Of a DNA stretch of 64,000 nucleotides, positions 22,359 to 34,783 are shown piece by piece (positions within the stretch are counted from its first letter, which is position 1; each line of letters opens with the position of its first letter). The notes under the pieces were generated by a model that saw only the letters and a program-made list of their open reading frames with translations, was not told the DNA's origin and did no database searches. Source of the DNA: Eudorina sp. 2006-703-Eu-15. Its lineage: Eukaryota; Chlorophyta; Chlorophyceae; Chlamydomonadales; Volvocaceae. Made by a program: the position numbers and the translations under genes. The stretch covers positions 374,062 to 438,061 of the forward strand of contig BDSI01000102.1 in NCBI GenBank assembly GCA_003117195.1, read 5' to 3'.

Positions 22359-24639
22359 GGTCGGTGGATAAAATTGATAAACATAAATACAATGAAAATG
22401 ATACCGGTGGTGCGGGCATACAGGGGTATATATGCCACCAATCAGCTTCCCATCCGCTTAATACACGCCAGGCTCGGCCGGCGTACTGTTATTTTTATTA
22501 TTTTTATTATTTTTATTTCAAGTAAGGAGGCACAGACGACGAGGTTCATACGCCGCCACGCTGGTGGCTGCAGCCCTGTCTCAATGTATTCCCTGTTAGC
22601 TCACCCCGTTGCGCTCGTTGGTGGTGTGAGATGCTTCACTTTAGTATCCCATGGAGCTTTTCGATATCCTTTTATTATTAGGCAGCAGACGGCGTGGTCG
22701 TGATGTCAAACGCAGCATCGTATTGCTTGGTCGGGCGAGTTCAATAGCAAAAGTTTGAGTTCATAGTGGATGGCTCCACCGACCCCGAGGGTGATGGCTT
22801 CTGTCGCGGTATAGCTGCCAGGACAGGTGCCACGAAGTGCGTGACTAAACCTAGCTGGAGGGGTCTCGTCTCACTTTACGCGTGCGTGCGTGGTTGGTTT
22901 TGTTAGCGTGGTTGGTTTTGTTAATTATGGTATGCGTGCGCGTGGTAGCTAGTCTAAACATGCTGCTGGTACAGTATACATACGTTTGGAGCACTTCCTG
23001 GTCTTTCAGGAGCTGTTCTGGTCTTAGTCGTCGCCGGTATTTACTAGTCGTGATATTAGGTCTAGCACGCCGGCAGGTAGGTGGTCCCATTCATTACACA
23101 TACAGCGCATCTCTTTCCTGGGCTCGCTGATGGCTGGGTATCCCGTTGAGGGAGGATGGAAGATTAATGCTGGCCTATTGTATCTATTGTATCTGTCAGT
23201 CGTTGTCTGCATCATCAGCAGGGCAGGACCGAAGCCTCCTGTCTCTCACAATACGTAGGTCAAACGCATCATACTTCGTTGGTGTTTGCTTGCTTTCCTA
23301 GACAAGTAGGGGTCGGCTTCCTTGAAGCCGGAAAAAGGGCGGGGCCCCCTACAATCTGTACAGGCCGTTTGCTTTACAACTGAAACTCGGTTACCACGCA
23401 AGAGTGTGAGAGAGTGAAAGGGTGCCATTGAGGGTGTCGTTGATATTGGAGATGTATCGGCGTGCATAGATTGAGCAAGCTCAAGCAGGTACGGGGCTGT
23501 AGCCCCGAAACCAACCTGCAGTACGCGCCGCCAACGGCGGTTACCGCATCTGCATTATAATCGTAACGCTAGACGCCTCTGCACTACCACATCCGTCTGT
23601 CAAGCAGATATCAAAAATCATTCTTGTTTTGCCGTGAAACTGTAGTTGTGTGGTCTGTCGGCAAGCATGCAGCCCTTCAGTTGCACGCCCGCAGCAGACG
23701 TGAACCTCTAAACGTTTGCCATCAATAGTTACAAAGCAAATATAAGGTAAAACAGGGTGCGAAAAGCCGCGGTGAGACCCGGACTTCGGCCATCGGAACT
23801 GGAGAACTCGTTGGTACTCGGTATGCTATCCCTTTGCATCTTGAAACTTTGATTCAATACATATTGTTGAATTGTATTCATCTGGCAAGACAGAAAGGCA
23901 AATCTTGATGTTGGTGGCCTCTTGATGTTCAAACATCAGAACACTATGGAAGTTCAGTTTAGCACGCGCCGCCCATTCTTAATCCAAGTATTCATCACGC
24001 GGCACCTGTTGCAACAAACATGAGCGCGAGAGGCGTTGGGTGGATGTTGACTCGGGTCCATGGAGACCGTGGAGCTTTACTTTGACCGTTTGTGCGCAAA
24101 GAATTTTTTTCAGCCAAACCAAAAATACCTTGCAATAGAGGACAAATAATATGACAACCATTGCGAATTAGTTTAGCGGATAATGAACGTTTTGCCGTTA
24201 CCCACGGACACACGGACACACGGCACACGGCACACGGACATGGGCAATCCTATAGGGGGCGGGGCCCCCCGAACGCGCTTCGCGCTGGGGCCCCGCCCAA
24301 AAACAATTCATGTACTGCATGCGTACGTTCATATGAAACATGGTCAAATAATGCGTAAGTATGGTTTAATATAATGCATAATCAACATAGTGCATGAGTA
24401 TTATCAGGAACACTGTATGCAAGTAACCGAGCAAAGAAGTACTATCCGCTCAAGTGCATGCAGGGAAGTGAGGGACGCCACGCAAGCCATGGCAATTGAA
24501 AACAAGCTTGCTTGTTCAGGCGACTAGGCATACGTATGCATAATACATAAACGACGGTTGACCTAAATCAAGAGCATCATGCACACCATATCACAGAGCG
24601 AGTGCATTCATAGCAACTAGCTACCGCACAGACTTATAA
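22359..24639. other. Repeat-rich intergenic region
   Basis: No gene is supported. 22680-22850 on the - strand matches 32600-32815 on the + strand (TEAITLGVGGAIHYELK against TEAITLGVGRTISS), both broken by stops and probably pieces of a reverse-transcribing element. 23302-24303 is a copy of the palindromic-end element. Confidence 0.5.
23302..24303 (+). mobile_element. About 1-kb nonautonomous element with GC-rich palindromic ends, copy 1
   Basis: Matches 30061-31047 end to end in inverted orientation. One end carries the hairpin ggcttccttgaagcc followed by gggcggggccccct; the other carries gggggcggggcccccc, then the hairpin gcgcttcgcgc, then ggggccccgccc. There is no intact ORF longer than about 75 codons. 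A short tandem array of cacacgg lies near the second end. No classic terminal inverted repeat was found, so the class is open: Helitron-like (terminal hairpin) or a new type. Confidence 0.75.
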
Positions 24640-24922
24640 TAATTAGCTCACCATGTGTTGGAGGGTTGTCACCGGTCTCCACTTCGGAGTCCTTATGACT
24701 CCAGGAGGGATCGAGATACTTTAAAATTGAGCACGTCGTCATTTGTTGCTTGGAATCGCAGTCCTGGCGAACGGACATGTCATTCAGGCACAGCTCGAGA
24801 GGCCTTGAGAAGATAAGGTTCGTTACAGTTTTGGACGTACCACGAAAATGCAGGTCATGTAACGTACGAGCAATAATCAAGATAGCGTAAGATAAGGGAG
24901 GATATTGCGGAGCTTTTAGCAA
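24640..24922 (-). CDS. Possible exon of a gene divergent from dynamin
   Basis: Not recognised. An open frame on the - strand reads APQYPPLSYAILIIART ... DMSVRQDCDSKQQ ... KYLDPSWSHKDSEVETG and can end at a good donor (acacatg|gtgagct). The mixed composition looks protein-like, but there is no clear start, acceptor or partner exon. It lies 550 nt from the dynamin start codon in the opposite direction, which would make the space between them a shared promoter. Confidence 0.25.
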
Positions 24923-25473
24923 GTAAAGGACGAAGACGCTCTTCTGAACGAAGGTGCGTATGTGTGTACCACCGCTGCGTACGTAAGCCCTATAAGCGCG
25001 TTATATTAGTTATATTGGTAAACATGTTCATGGAGTAGAGTTATGTCATCTTGAAAATTAATTTCACGCAAGGCCAGTGCGAGATTCGTGTTGATAATTG
25101 TTGCTTACGTTGCCTGTGTTAGAATAGAAATGGGCGGTCCTAATTGCGGACAGTCACCGTTCCATAGGGACATGCCAAAAGCAAGCATATGCTTGACAGC
25201 GACGTAGTACTCTACGTTTTCAAGGTCCAGGGTGGGTAGTTGCATTCACGTGGGCCATTATCCGGATCCGTCGTTTAGATTAGAGGACTTGACAAAACAA
25301 CAATTGCGTGACCTTCTTCTTAGATTCGATCATCATAGGTATGTTCATTCTTCTATTCTGAATTCATTCATTACCTAAAAAATAAACGCAAGTACAACCC
25401 AGTGAAGATTATTGTCAAGTCACTTCGCTTGACGAATCATAAGGAAACGCGCTGGACTGCGTAGCCTCGGAAG
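24923..25473. promoter_or_regulatory. Upstream region of the dynamin-family gene
   Basis: Region of 550 bp between the possible - strand exon and the dynamin ATG. It should hold the dynamin promoter and 5' UTR. No TATA box or named element could be assigned with confidence. Confidence 0.3.
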
Positions 25474-28400
25474 ATGAGCCTGGGCTTGGCTGACCCTGCG
25501 AAGGTCCAGAGATTGCGCGACCTTCTGGACAAGTTCAACACTGCGAATGCGGCACTGCGGTCGTCTGAAGCTAGTCTCACGCTACCCATTCCTCGCATTG
25601 CAGTCGTCGGAAGTCAGAGCCACGGTAAGTGTCGATCATGCACTTCGTTAGTTTCTGCCAACCTTGCATGTAAGGTTTGCAATAATTACAATCATCAGTC
25701 GTTTGTTATCTATGTAACATAGATATTAAATCCAGCGGAAGATACGCATGCACTGGCAAGCATACTCCGCCGCGCGCGCACCTGTTGAATGCAGATGACA
25801 AGCAACGAACCTGAGACCTGATGAGCCCTAGTGCAATGGAAAATACCCGTATCTGCGTCGGCACATTCGACCACCGTAGACCAATTTCAATGACCGTCAA
25901 GCCTACCTAGCACCAACAGCAAGCCTAGCACAATCTCATTTCTGTGGCTCCATGCATAGCGTGGACTTACGTGGGGCATAGCCTCCGATTTTTCTTTTGT
26001 CATTAATTCATTTGGCAAATGTACTTCTGATGTCGTTTATCTCATATCCGAAAGCCCAAAAGTCGGACGTTGCCCCATCTATTTCCATCTCGGTTTATAT
26101 GTACCTATGTGAATATATGTATATTTATTTATTTATTATGTGAGTCATCAGACCGCATCATAATCTCCTTGCACGCGCTTTATTGTTTACACGACGTCGA
26201 TTGCCCTCGTTCAACGCATCAACAGGCAAGAGTAGCGTCATAAGCCGAGTTACCAACATTCAGCTGCCGAGTAGCATAGGAATGTGCACGCGTGCGCCTC
26301 TGCGCATTGCAGCACGCATGTCACCATCAAGCAGCAGCCCCCATAAGGCGCAGCTGTCATTCTACTCAAAGTCGGCCAAGTCCATCGTTCACCTTACGCA
26401 AAATGGGTGGAAGCTGCTGGGCGGGAACGATAACGACTCCAGGTATGGCCATTTATTTGCACTTCGTTCGTCAGGTGGCGGAGCGAGTTAGCCATCGGGC
26501 GCGGGGCGCGTGCCCCAAGCTATCTGTACGCAAGCGAACCACCACCATGGCCAAGACCGGCTCCTGTCACCCGAAGTAGTGCCCCATAGCCTTACGCGGA
26601 ACGAAGGGGATGGGGGCTCCCGAGCCACCATCAGGGGTCTGACCGGAATGCCTCCCAGCAGTGCCATGACCATACATCGATGTATATCCCCGCGCTCCCT
26701 ACGTAACATGGGCTCAGTCGTCTCGCTCGCTATCGTTGTCCCGTCACCCCGCGGCGCCCGCGTTTTGTTGAAGATAGTCACCCCGGGCTATGTTGGTTGT
26801 TGCTACACGTACACCTAAGCCGCTTGGTTGCTGCACGGAACGGGCGAGGCACGGTACGTAGGTCGAGCAGGCAGTGCGTGCCGGGCGCGGGTGAGCACGG
26901 CAGGCGGGCCAGGCGGGGATGAACAGGGGTATGGGGAGGGGTTCACATATGGAGCGGCCACGCCGGGTGCGCAACGGTACCACAGCAGCTGCAGTCCCGG
27001 AGCGCGCGACGGACCAAGCGCTCCTGCAAGGGTGTGAAGTAGTCCTAAGTGTATGTGTTACCCTCACCCCTGGGTTTAATCATTCACCCCCCTCCTTCCC
27101 CCCTTTTGTCACGAGGGGGCGTGGGTAATCATTACCCGTGCCCCGCCTCACCCCCCTGCTGTGTAATGGTTAGGGGGGGGGGGGTTCTCCCCTTAGAATG
27201 TCAAAGCTAGGGCAATTTTGATATGCCACGCACTGTGGCCTTTGTGAACGGAACTAGCAGGAACCAGGCAGGCAAAGTGAGATGGGTGAAAACGCTGCTT
27301 GATGACGGCGCACCATGGCCACCTGCACCGGAGAGCGTGGCTGTGGCTGTGAGGGAGGCCACACTGGCGCTGGTTGGAGAAGACACGGACAACCCTGGCC
27401 ACCCCAAGGACGATATTGCCAAAGAGGAAATCCTGCTGGAGTGGGAGTCGCCTGACACATATACGTTGGATGTCGTCGACCTGCCTGGTGAGGTCCAACA
27501 TAGTCCTTTGGGGTCCGCTGTATGTAACGTTCATTCACTCATTCATTCATGGTGTCGTTAGTTGATGGTGTCGGCCTGAACGGACGCTTCGGTATCTTCG
27601 GAAGGATTAGATAAAAGCATGACCGTATTCAGCTGCTTCTGTATGTCCCTGCGGCTGGGGATAGATCGTTTAATGGATTTGTTGTAGACATACTCTATCT
27701 AATGTGTGTGATGGTAGTGGGGGCGCAGGCGCCACTAATGTATGTTACCGAGTATTTTTTCAATACGCAGGCGGCGTGACTGGGGAAGATTGATTAGGAA
27801 CACTGCTTCAGATACCGTCATTGCAGATCTGGGTAGACAGATCGCCCCTGCCCCATGCAAGCGTGCATGGTAAATAGCGTAATACACTATTTCTTGTAAT
27901 TAATATCGTTATGATTGTATTATTTGTTTTATTTTTTAATTTTGTTAAATTATTATTTTATTTTTCATTACTATTATTATTATATCATCACGTCAGGTTG
28001 AAACTGGATTTACGGGCTCGCCTGGATTTATTTTTGTCCGCTCTCTGTAGGCTTCACGACTGTCCATTATCAGCAGGTTTCGGGTTTCCAGCAGCCGTCG
28101 GAACTTCCCGCGCGGATTCGGGAGCTGGTCAAGGAACACATGGCGGTAGCGAACACTATCATATTGTGTGTGTTTTCCGGCGAAATGGCCGACGTCTCCG
28201 CTGAGTTTACAGCACTAGGGGTAAGCAAGCGGGAACGTCCTGCTTAGGGCGATTTTGCTTCGACTAATACGTACAAATAAACGAATACCTGTATGTGTAT
28301 GTATTCCACGAAATCGTAAGGTGCGTCCTTGACGACGAAGCCACATTCGCATTGCGAACATATTCTCAAGCCATATGCAGGACAAGCAACCACCGTCATG

Positions 28401-31400
28401 TTCAGAGAGGACGGAGTATCAATGTGCGAAGCTATGGTTGGCACCCACCTAACCCACCATACCGACCTACAAGCCCTTCCACCGGTAACAGCGGCAATTT
28501 GAAGTAAATTCCGTCCGTTGGGTTGCAGATAATTCATTGGTCTGCACATAGTGTGCGTGCGTGCCACGTGCAGTATTTGCAAACGTAGCACACCAATTAT
28601 TTGCCCGCTCATCATGTACGGGACGTACCGTAGTGGTGCTAGGCGTCTACAGCTTGGCTTGTAATTATTCCAGCGCCCGCTCGTTGGTACTCTGCTTTTG
28701 TGCTGTGACGAACCCTCTTCACAGGAGGTAACGGCGGATGCGGACAAAGACCTGATAACAAACACGGTGTTGGTGATGACCAGAATCGACAACCTCAATG
28801 CGGACCAGCAAACTGTACGCTTGCGCGAGCACTTGAACCACTTGAAAACTTTGAAGCCGCTGGATTTCATAGTGGTAAGTAGCCCACTATTGCAGCTATT
28901 AATATGGATTCATATTGCAGCTATTAATATATTGCAGCCCACTGTTACAGCTATTAGTACTAATAACATTAACTAGTGATTATTAACTTATTTGTATTTT
29001 TACGCTGGAATCCGTTGCCCCTGCAGTGAGTATTATTAGGTGCCTGTGGTAGGTAACTGATGAAGTACGTAATGAACTGGAATGTTAGTTATCTCCTGTT
29101 ATCTATTATTACCTTGAGCGACTCTGGACGTCCCCATCATTGCCACTCAGCAAATCGTTACCTGCCTGTGACTGCGATGACAAATGCATGCGTTCATGCG
29201 TTGCCAGCAAACAACTCGAGCGTGAAAGCACGTTTGTGGTGGGTTGACGACCGGCCATCTTTTATAAGATATAATTACTATGCCAGAACGTTCTGTTAAC
29301 TTGCTTGAGGGACGGAACGAATTGCATCCAAATCCCACCAGGTAAAAAATACCGAGAAGGCGAGCCTGCCCTCGCAGCACCTTATTGAGCAGGAGTTTCT
29401 CAAGACATTCAAGCCCATCCAGGTATGCGACCCGTGCGATCTTGTAGAATCGGCGGCTAGTAGACAAGAACATAATTATTATTATGGTAAGAGCTGTATT
29501 ATTGTATTATATATGATGAATTGTTATCATTATATTTTTTTCATTTTTATTCTTATCGTGTTATTATCATCATCATTACAGTGTGAAGGCATAGATAGGG
29601 GATAGAGATAACACTTGATATGCCGATAGATTGCACGTACCGGTCATTGCTTGCTCAGCATGTTTTGGGGAGCGAGACTCACTCCCTTGCGCGCGCGTTG
29701 TTGGTTTATCCAGTCGATGCTGTATCCTCGCTGCTGGGTGCTGGACGAATGCCGGTGCTGAAACCTTAGAAACCTTTGCTTTGGTGCAATATTCTCTCGC
29801 CGCCGCGTGCCTGCGCGGCCGACACAACATTGTGCGTGTGTGCGCACTTTTGCTTGCGCGCAGCGAGAGTTCAATTTTAAATTGGGCATTACGGCGCTCG
29901 TTGAGCGGCTCCAGGAAGTTTTAGAACGTCGTCTGGAGCGTGAATTGCCTACACTTAAGCGCAAGGTCAGTGTGTGCGTGGTACAGTAGTGCAGGCACGC
30001 AGTGGGCGGGAGTGCATACATATATACCTTATATAAACTGCGGTGCGCTATGCTCGTTCATTTTTGGGCGGGGCCCCAGCGCGAAGCGCGTTCGGGGGCC
30101 CCCGCCCCCTAGGATTGCCCCTGTCCGTGTGTCCGCCATGCGCCGTGTGCCGTGTGTCCGTAACGGCAAAACGTTCATTATCTGCTAAACTAATTCGCAA
30201 GGTTTGTCAACTTAATTGTCCTCTATTGCAAGGTATCTTTGGTTTGGCTGACAAAAAATGTTTGCGCACAAACGGTCAAAGTAAAGCTCCGCGGTCTCCA
30301 TGGACCCAGGTCAACGTCAAACCAACGCCTCTCGCGCTCATATTTGTTGCAACAGGTGCCGCATGTGGATTAGGAATGGGCGGCGCGTGCTAAATTGAAC
30401 TTCCATAGTGTTTTGATGTTTGAACATCAAGATGCCACCAACATCAAGATTTGCCTTTCTGTCTTGCCAGATGAATACAATTCAACAATATGTATTGAAT
30501 CAAAGTTTCAAGATGTAAAGGGATAGCATACCGAGTACCAACGAGTTCTCCAGTTCCGATGGCCGAAGTCCGGGTCTCACCGCGGCTTTTTCGCACCCTG
30601 TTTATGCCTAATATTTGCTATGTAACTATTGATGGCAAACGTTAGAGGTTCACGTCTGCTGCGGGCGTGCAACTGAAGGGCTGCATGCTTGCCGACGGAC
30701 CAAACAACTACAGTTTGACGGCAAAAAAAGAATGCTTCAAGCTTGCTTTTTGATATCTGCTTGACAGACGGATGTGGTAGTGCAGAGGCGTCTAATAATG
30801 CAGATGCGGTGACCGCCGCTGCCGGCGCGTACTGCAGGTTTGTTTCGGGGCTACCCTACCTGCTTGACCTTGCTCAATCTATGCACGCCGATTCACCTTC
30901 AACATGAACGACACCCTCAATGGCACCCTTTCACTCTCTCACACTCTTGCGCGGTAACAGAGTTTCCGTTGTAAAGCAAGCGGCCCGTATGGATTGTAGG
31001 GGGCCCTGCCCTTTTTCCGGCTTCAAGGAAGCCGACCCCCTACTTGTCAGCATTCCGTTGTATGTGTCTGCCGGCGAGCAACGAAATACGCATATGCATG
31101 TACGCCTAACATGTATCTTTGCTCGCCCTACATGCAGCTGAAGGACGACATATTCCAACTCGAAGAGGAGCTCCGTAATATGCCCCCGTGCTACTTAGGC
31201 GCCACACGGGCTAAGCAGCTGGCGTGTGAGCTGGCCTACAAGTAAGCACGCACCAGTAGTGTCGATTGTTCAATCTTGCGTCGATCTGTTTTACTAGTGA
31301 TTAGGATTTCCAGACTGAACCCGGGGAAGTTGATTTCATGACCCTGATTGAATGTTAAACCTGCAACTGTTTTTCCTTGTTACTTTGCAAGATCTTGACG

Positions 31401-34400
31401 GCGAGCCCGAAATCTGCCCTGCCATTATTTGTAAAGCGGGCAGTATGTAGCGAGTACTGCAACCACTGCAAACTGGGAGCTCGGACTCCCAATTCATGGC
31501 ACATAGAACGGGCGGCCCATTTTTTCATTGGGTTATATATGTAGGGTTATATATATACTTATATATATGTTATGCAGCGAGGTAGATTGATGGTTTTACA
31601 TACAAGGACGAAAATACCTTGTTGTGAAAACATCCAGTGTGCGTGTTTATACAGTAGTAAGTAGTAGTAGCAGTAGTAGTACCGTTATATACGATGTGGA
31701 TGTATAGGCTTCCGGGCCCGATCTAAGGGTGTATGCCGCGGTTTATATGGTGTTATCGGACACCGCGACGTTCAACCTGTTGTCACACCGAACCTATGCT
31801 ACGTACGCCATAGAGAAAGAGGGTTCAGCAATCGCCACCAATCTAACGTGCGAATCTAAATCAATTAACTAAGATCTCAACTCCACATCTCGGCAGCTAG
31901 CGCATTAGCCATAGCGTACTGCCTCTAAACAGCATCGGTGCCAGGGGATTATTATTAACCAAAGCACCTAACGGATTAATTTATTTTTGCGAGTTATTTT
32001 TGCGAGGCTGTCAACGTATTTATTCACAACTCAAATTATCTGCGAGGTACCCCAGGTAATTGTTTAAGAGCTTTGCGAGGTCGTAAATATATAATTGTTT
32101 ATTCGCGAATAATTAGAGGCAGTACGGTAATCTCACGCTCCCGAATAATTATGTCGGGGGTCACCCCAGGGCCCGAACCCAGGATCTAAAATCGTCGTAA
32201 GCCGTCTAACCGCGGTCGTGTCACCTGATGATAACCTGACCAGCAGTATAGTAGACCGTGCGTCACTGCTGCTTCTTACTGCTTCTTACTAGCTACCCGT
32301 ATTTTCATCTAACTCTATCCATCTCAGGGTCAAGACGACACTGACCATGATTCAGAACGGTAACCACAGCTTTCTTATCTGGACAGAGAAGATGGATAGC
32401 GTTCCAGATGAATATCTTCTTTACAAAGGTCTCAGCGACCTGCATGACAAGTGCTTCACTAAGGTACGTAAGGCTCTCTGTATGAAAGGCCAACCCGCCC
32501 TTCTACCGGGTACTTGTGTACCTATTGGTAATCAGCATGCACGAACAGCTCGCAGAACATCTCCATACATGCCAGTGGATGGAAGGTACATCTGCTAAAC
32601 CGCGACGACAGAAGCCATCACCCTCGGGGTCGGTAGAACCATCAGCTCAGACGGCATCAAAACCTTACTTCCTTATTGAGATTGTGCCTGACCAAGCAAC
32701 ACAATGCTGTGCTTGACTACACAACTTCGCTGCCTAAACGACATTATTGTAAATGCTGTGCTTGGCTGCACCACGCCGTCCGCAGCCTGAACGACATTAT
32801 TGTATGTGCAGTCGGGTGCTGGAGCAAAGCCCTGCACCCTCACACATACACCACCAGCGCATACAACAAAAGCAGCCGACGGGCCGGGGGTGTAACGTAC
32901 AGGAATAACTCCGTTGAGCCGTTTGAAGGGGCTCGAATCCAGTGCGATTTTCAGCCTCGTATTACAGTTCGTGGCGCGAATTGCCAGGAGGCTGAAGTCC
33001 AAGCATCGAACCCCGATGCATGACAACAGCAACGGACTGGCGCTCGCGAGGTACACTTGATACATATATAGTACTCGCGCATCCCCCACCTGAGGTGAAC
33101 GACAACCTCCGAGAAGGCGACACCCACCAGCCCCGCCTGATCAAGTAATTCCCTTCATTCCGCGCTACGACGGATGTCATAGATCGGCCTGGAGTCGCCC
33201 GAGGACGTTCGCCCCAAAGAGGAGACGAGTATAACAGGAATTTAAGCCCCTCAGTTAGCATCAAGTGCGCTAGCTTTTCAGCCTCGTGTTACAGGGTGGG
33301 CTTACAGGAATACCTTTGAGTCCTCAGGGCTGGTGGTTGTTTGGTACTACATGCATGTCATCTTAGATAGATAGATTGATAAATAGCATAGAGATATAGA
33401 TGATAGATTTCATGTGCTGCTCTATCTTGTGCTCCTGTACGTGCATATACATTTCAGTGATAGCAGTGATAGTGAGTTGTGCCATTTTTTGGAATGAATG
33501 TTGCAGGAAATCGTGGTTCCCAGCATCATGTGCAATTTTGAGGTAGGTAAGGACTATAAGGACCTGCTTTCCAGGTGCAAGAAACATGCAGGCTTTCAGA
33601 TGCGGTCTGATGTGCACCCGGATATTCGTCAAGAATTATATCTTACAGGTGCGTGCATGCTTCGTGTGCCCTGATTTCGACAAATCAATATAAACCATAT
33701 ATATAGTGTGAAGTGAATGTGGTCATCATCGCAATGACCACACACAGTAGTGACGCGCACGAGCACGTCTTCCAATTCTACATACAGATAGACTCAAAAT
33801 CCTTCGCGCACACGTATGATATTATGCAAGATGAGCAAGTGTGAAGCTGGTTTAGCAATATCCCTATATATCCCTATATATATGTATATATATGACGCAA
33901 GCCCTGTGAACGGTACTCGCTCGCCTCTTGGTTGTGGGCGGTCGTTTTTTTTATTCACAGCAAGATGTTTTCTGCGCGTGCCATCAAGCAAGGCCATTGT
34001 TTCTGCACGTTCAGTAAAGCAAGTATATATACCATGTATCCAAAATTAGTGCGTGATGTATGCATTGATCACGCGATACATCGCCGCATTATTGCCAAGC
34101 AACCTCCGATTATTTACAAACGGTGTATATAACTGCGTGCAGTATTTGCAAACCAGCTCCAGACCAAATTGGATAAACTGGCGGTCGAGGCGGGCGAGGT
34201 CGTCAAAAAAACATGCAAGGCAGTCGTGAACAAGGTCTTCATGGACTACCCGGAATGGTGTAGTGCAATTGAGGACGCGTTGGAACAGGAGGCACTGGAT
34301 CCCCAGTTAACGCACCTAAGGACATACCTGCGCCACACCGCAAAGGTATGGTCGGTACGGCGTTATGGAAATAATACATGTGAGCTGAAATAAACAGGCA

Positions 34401-34735
34401 AGCCAATGGTGCGTGCCTCCAAATACATGTAGAGTTGCATTGTATTGATAAAACACGACTGGCGATCGGTCCATAATTTTTGCTCGTGAGACGGAACTAC
34501 GTATGTGGAAGCATACAAATAGTAAATACTAGTCATGATGACAAAGTGAGGACACCTGCCTCTAACTATCCAAAAACAGGCCCAACGGGATTTCCACACC
34601 ACATCGGCAATCGCGGATGCTGCGGTAGCGAATTACGAGTTGTACATTCGCAGTGAGGGAAACCCTCCACCCCAAGTGGTAAGCGAAGGAGATCCTCTAC
34701 TATATATGGGGTTTAGGGTTTTTTATATATAGGGG

Positions 34736-34783
<48 letters not shown>

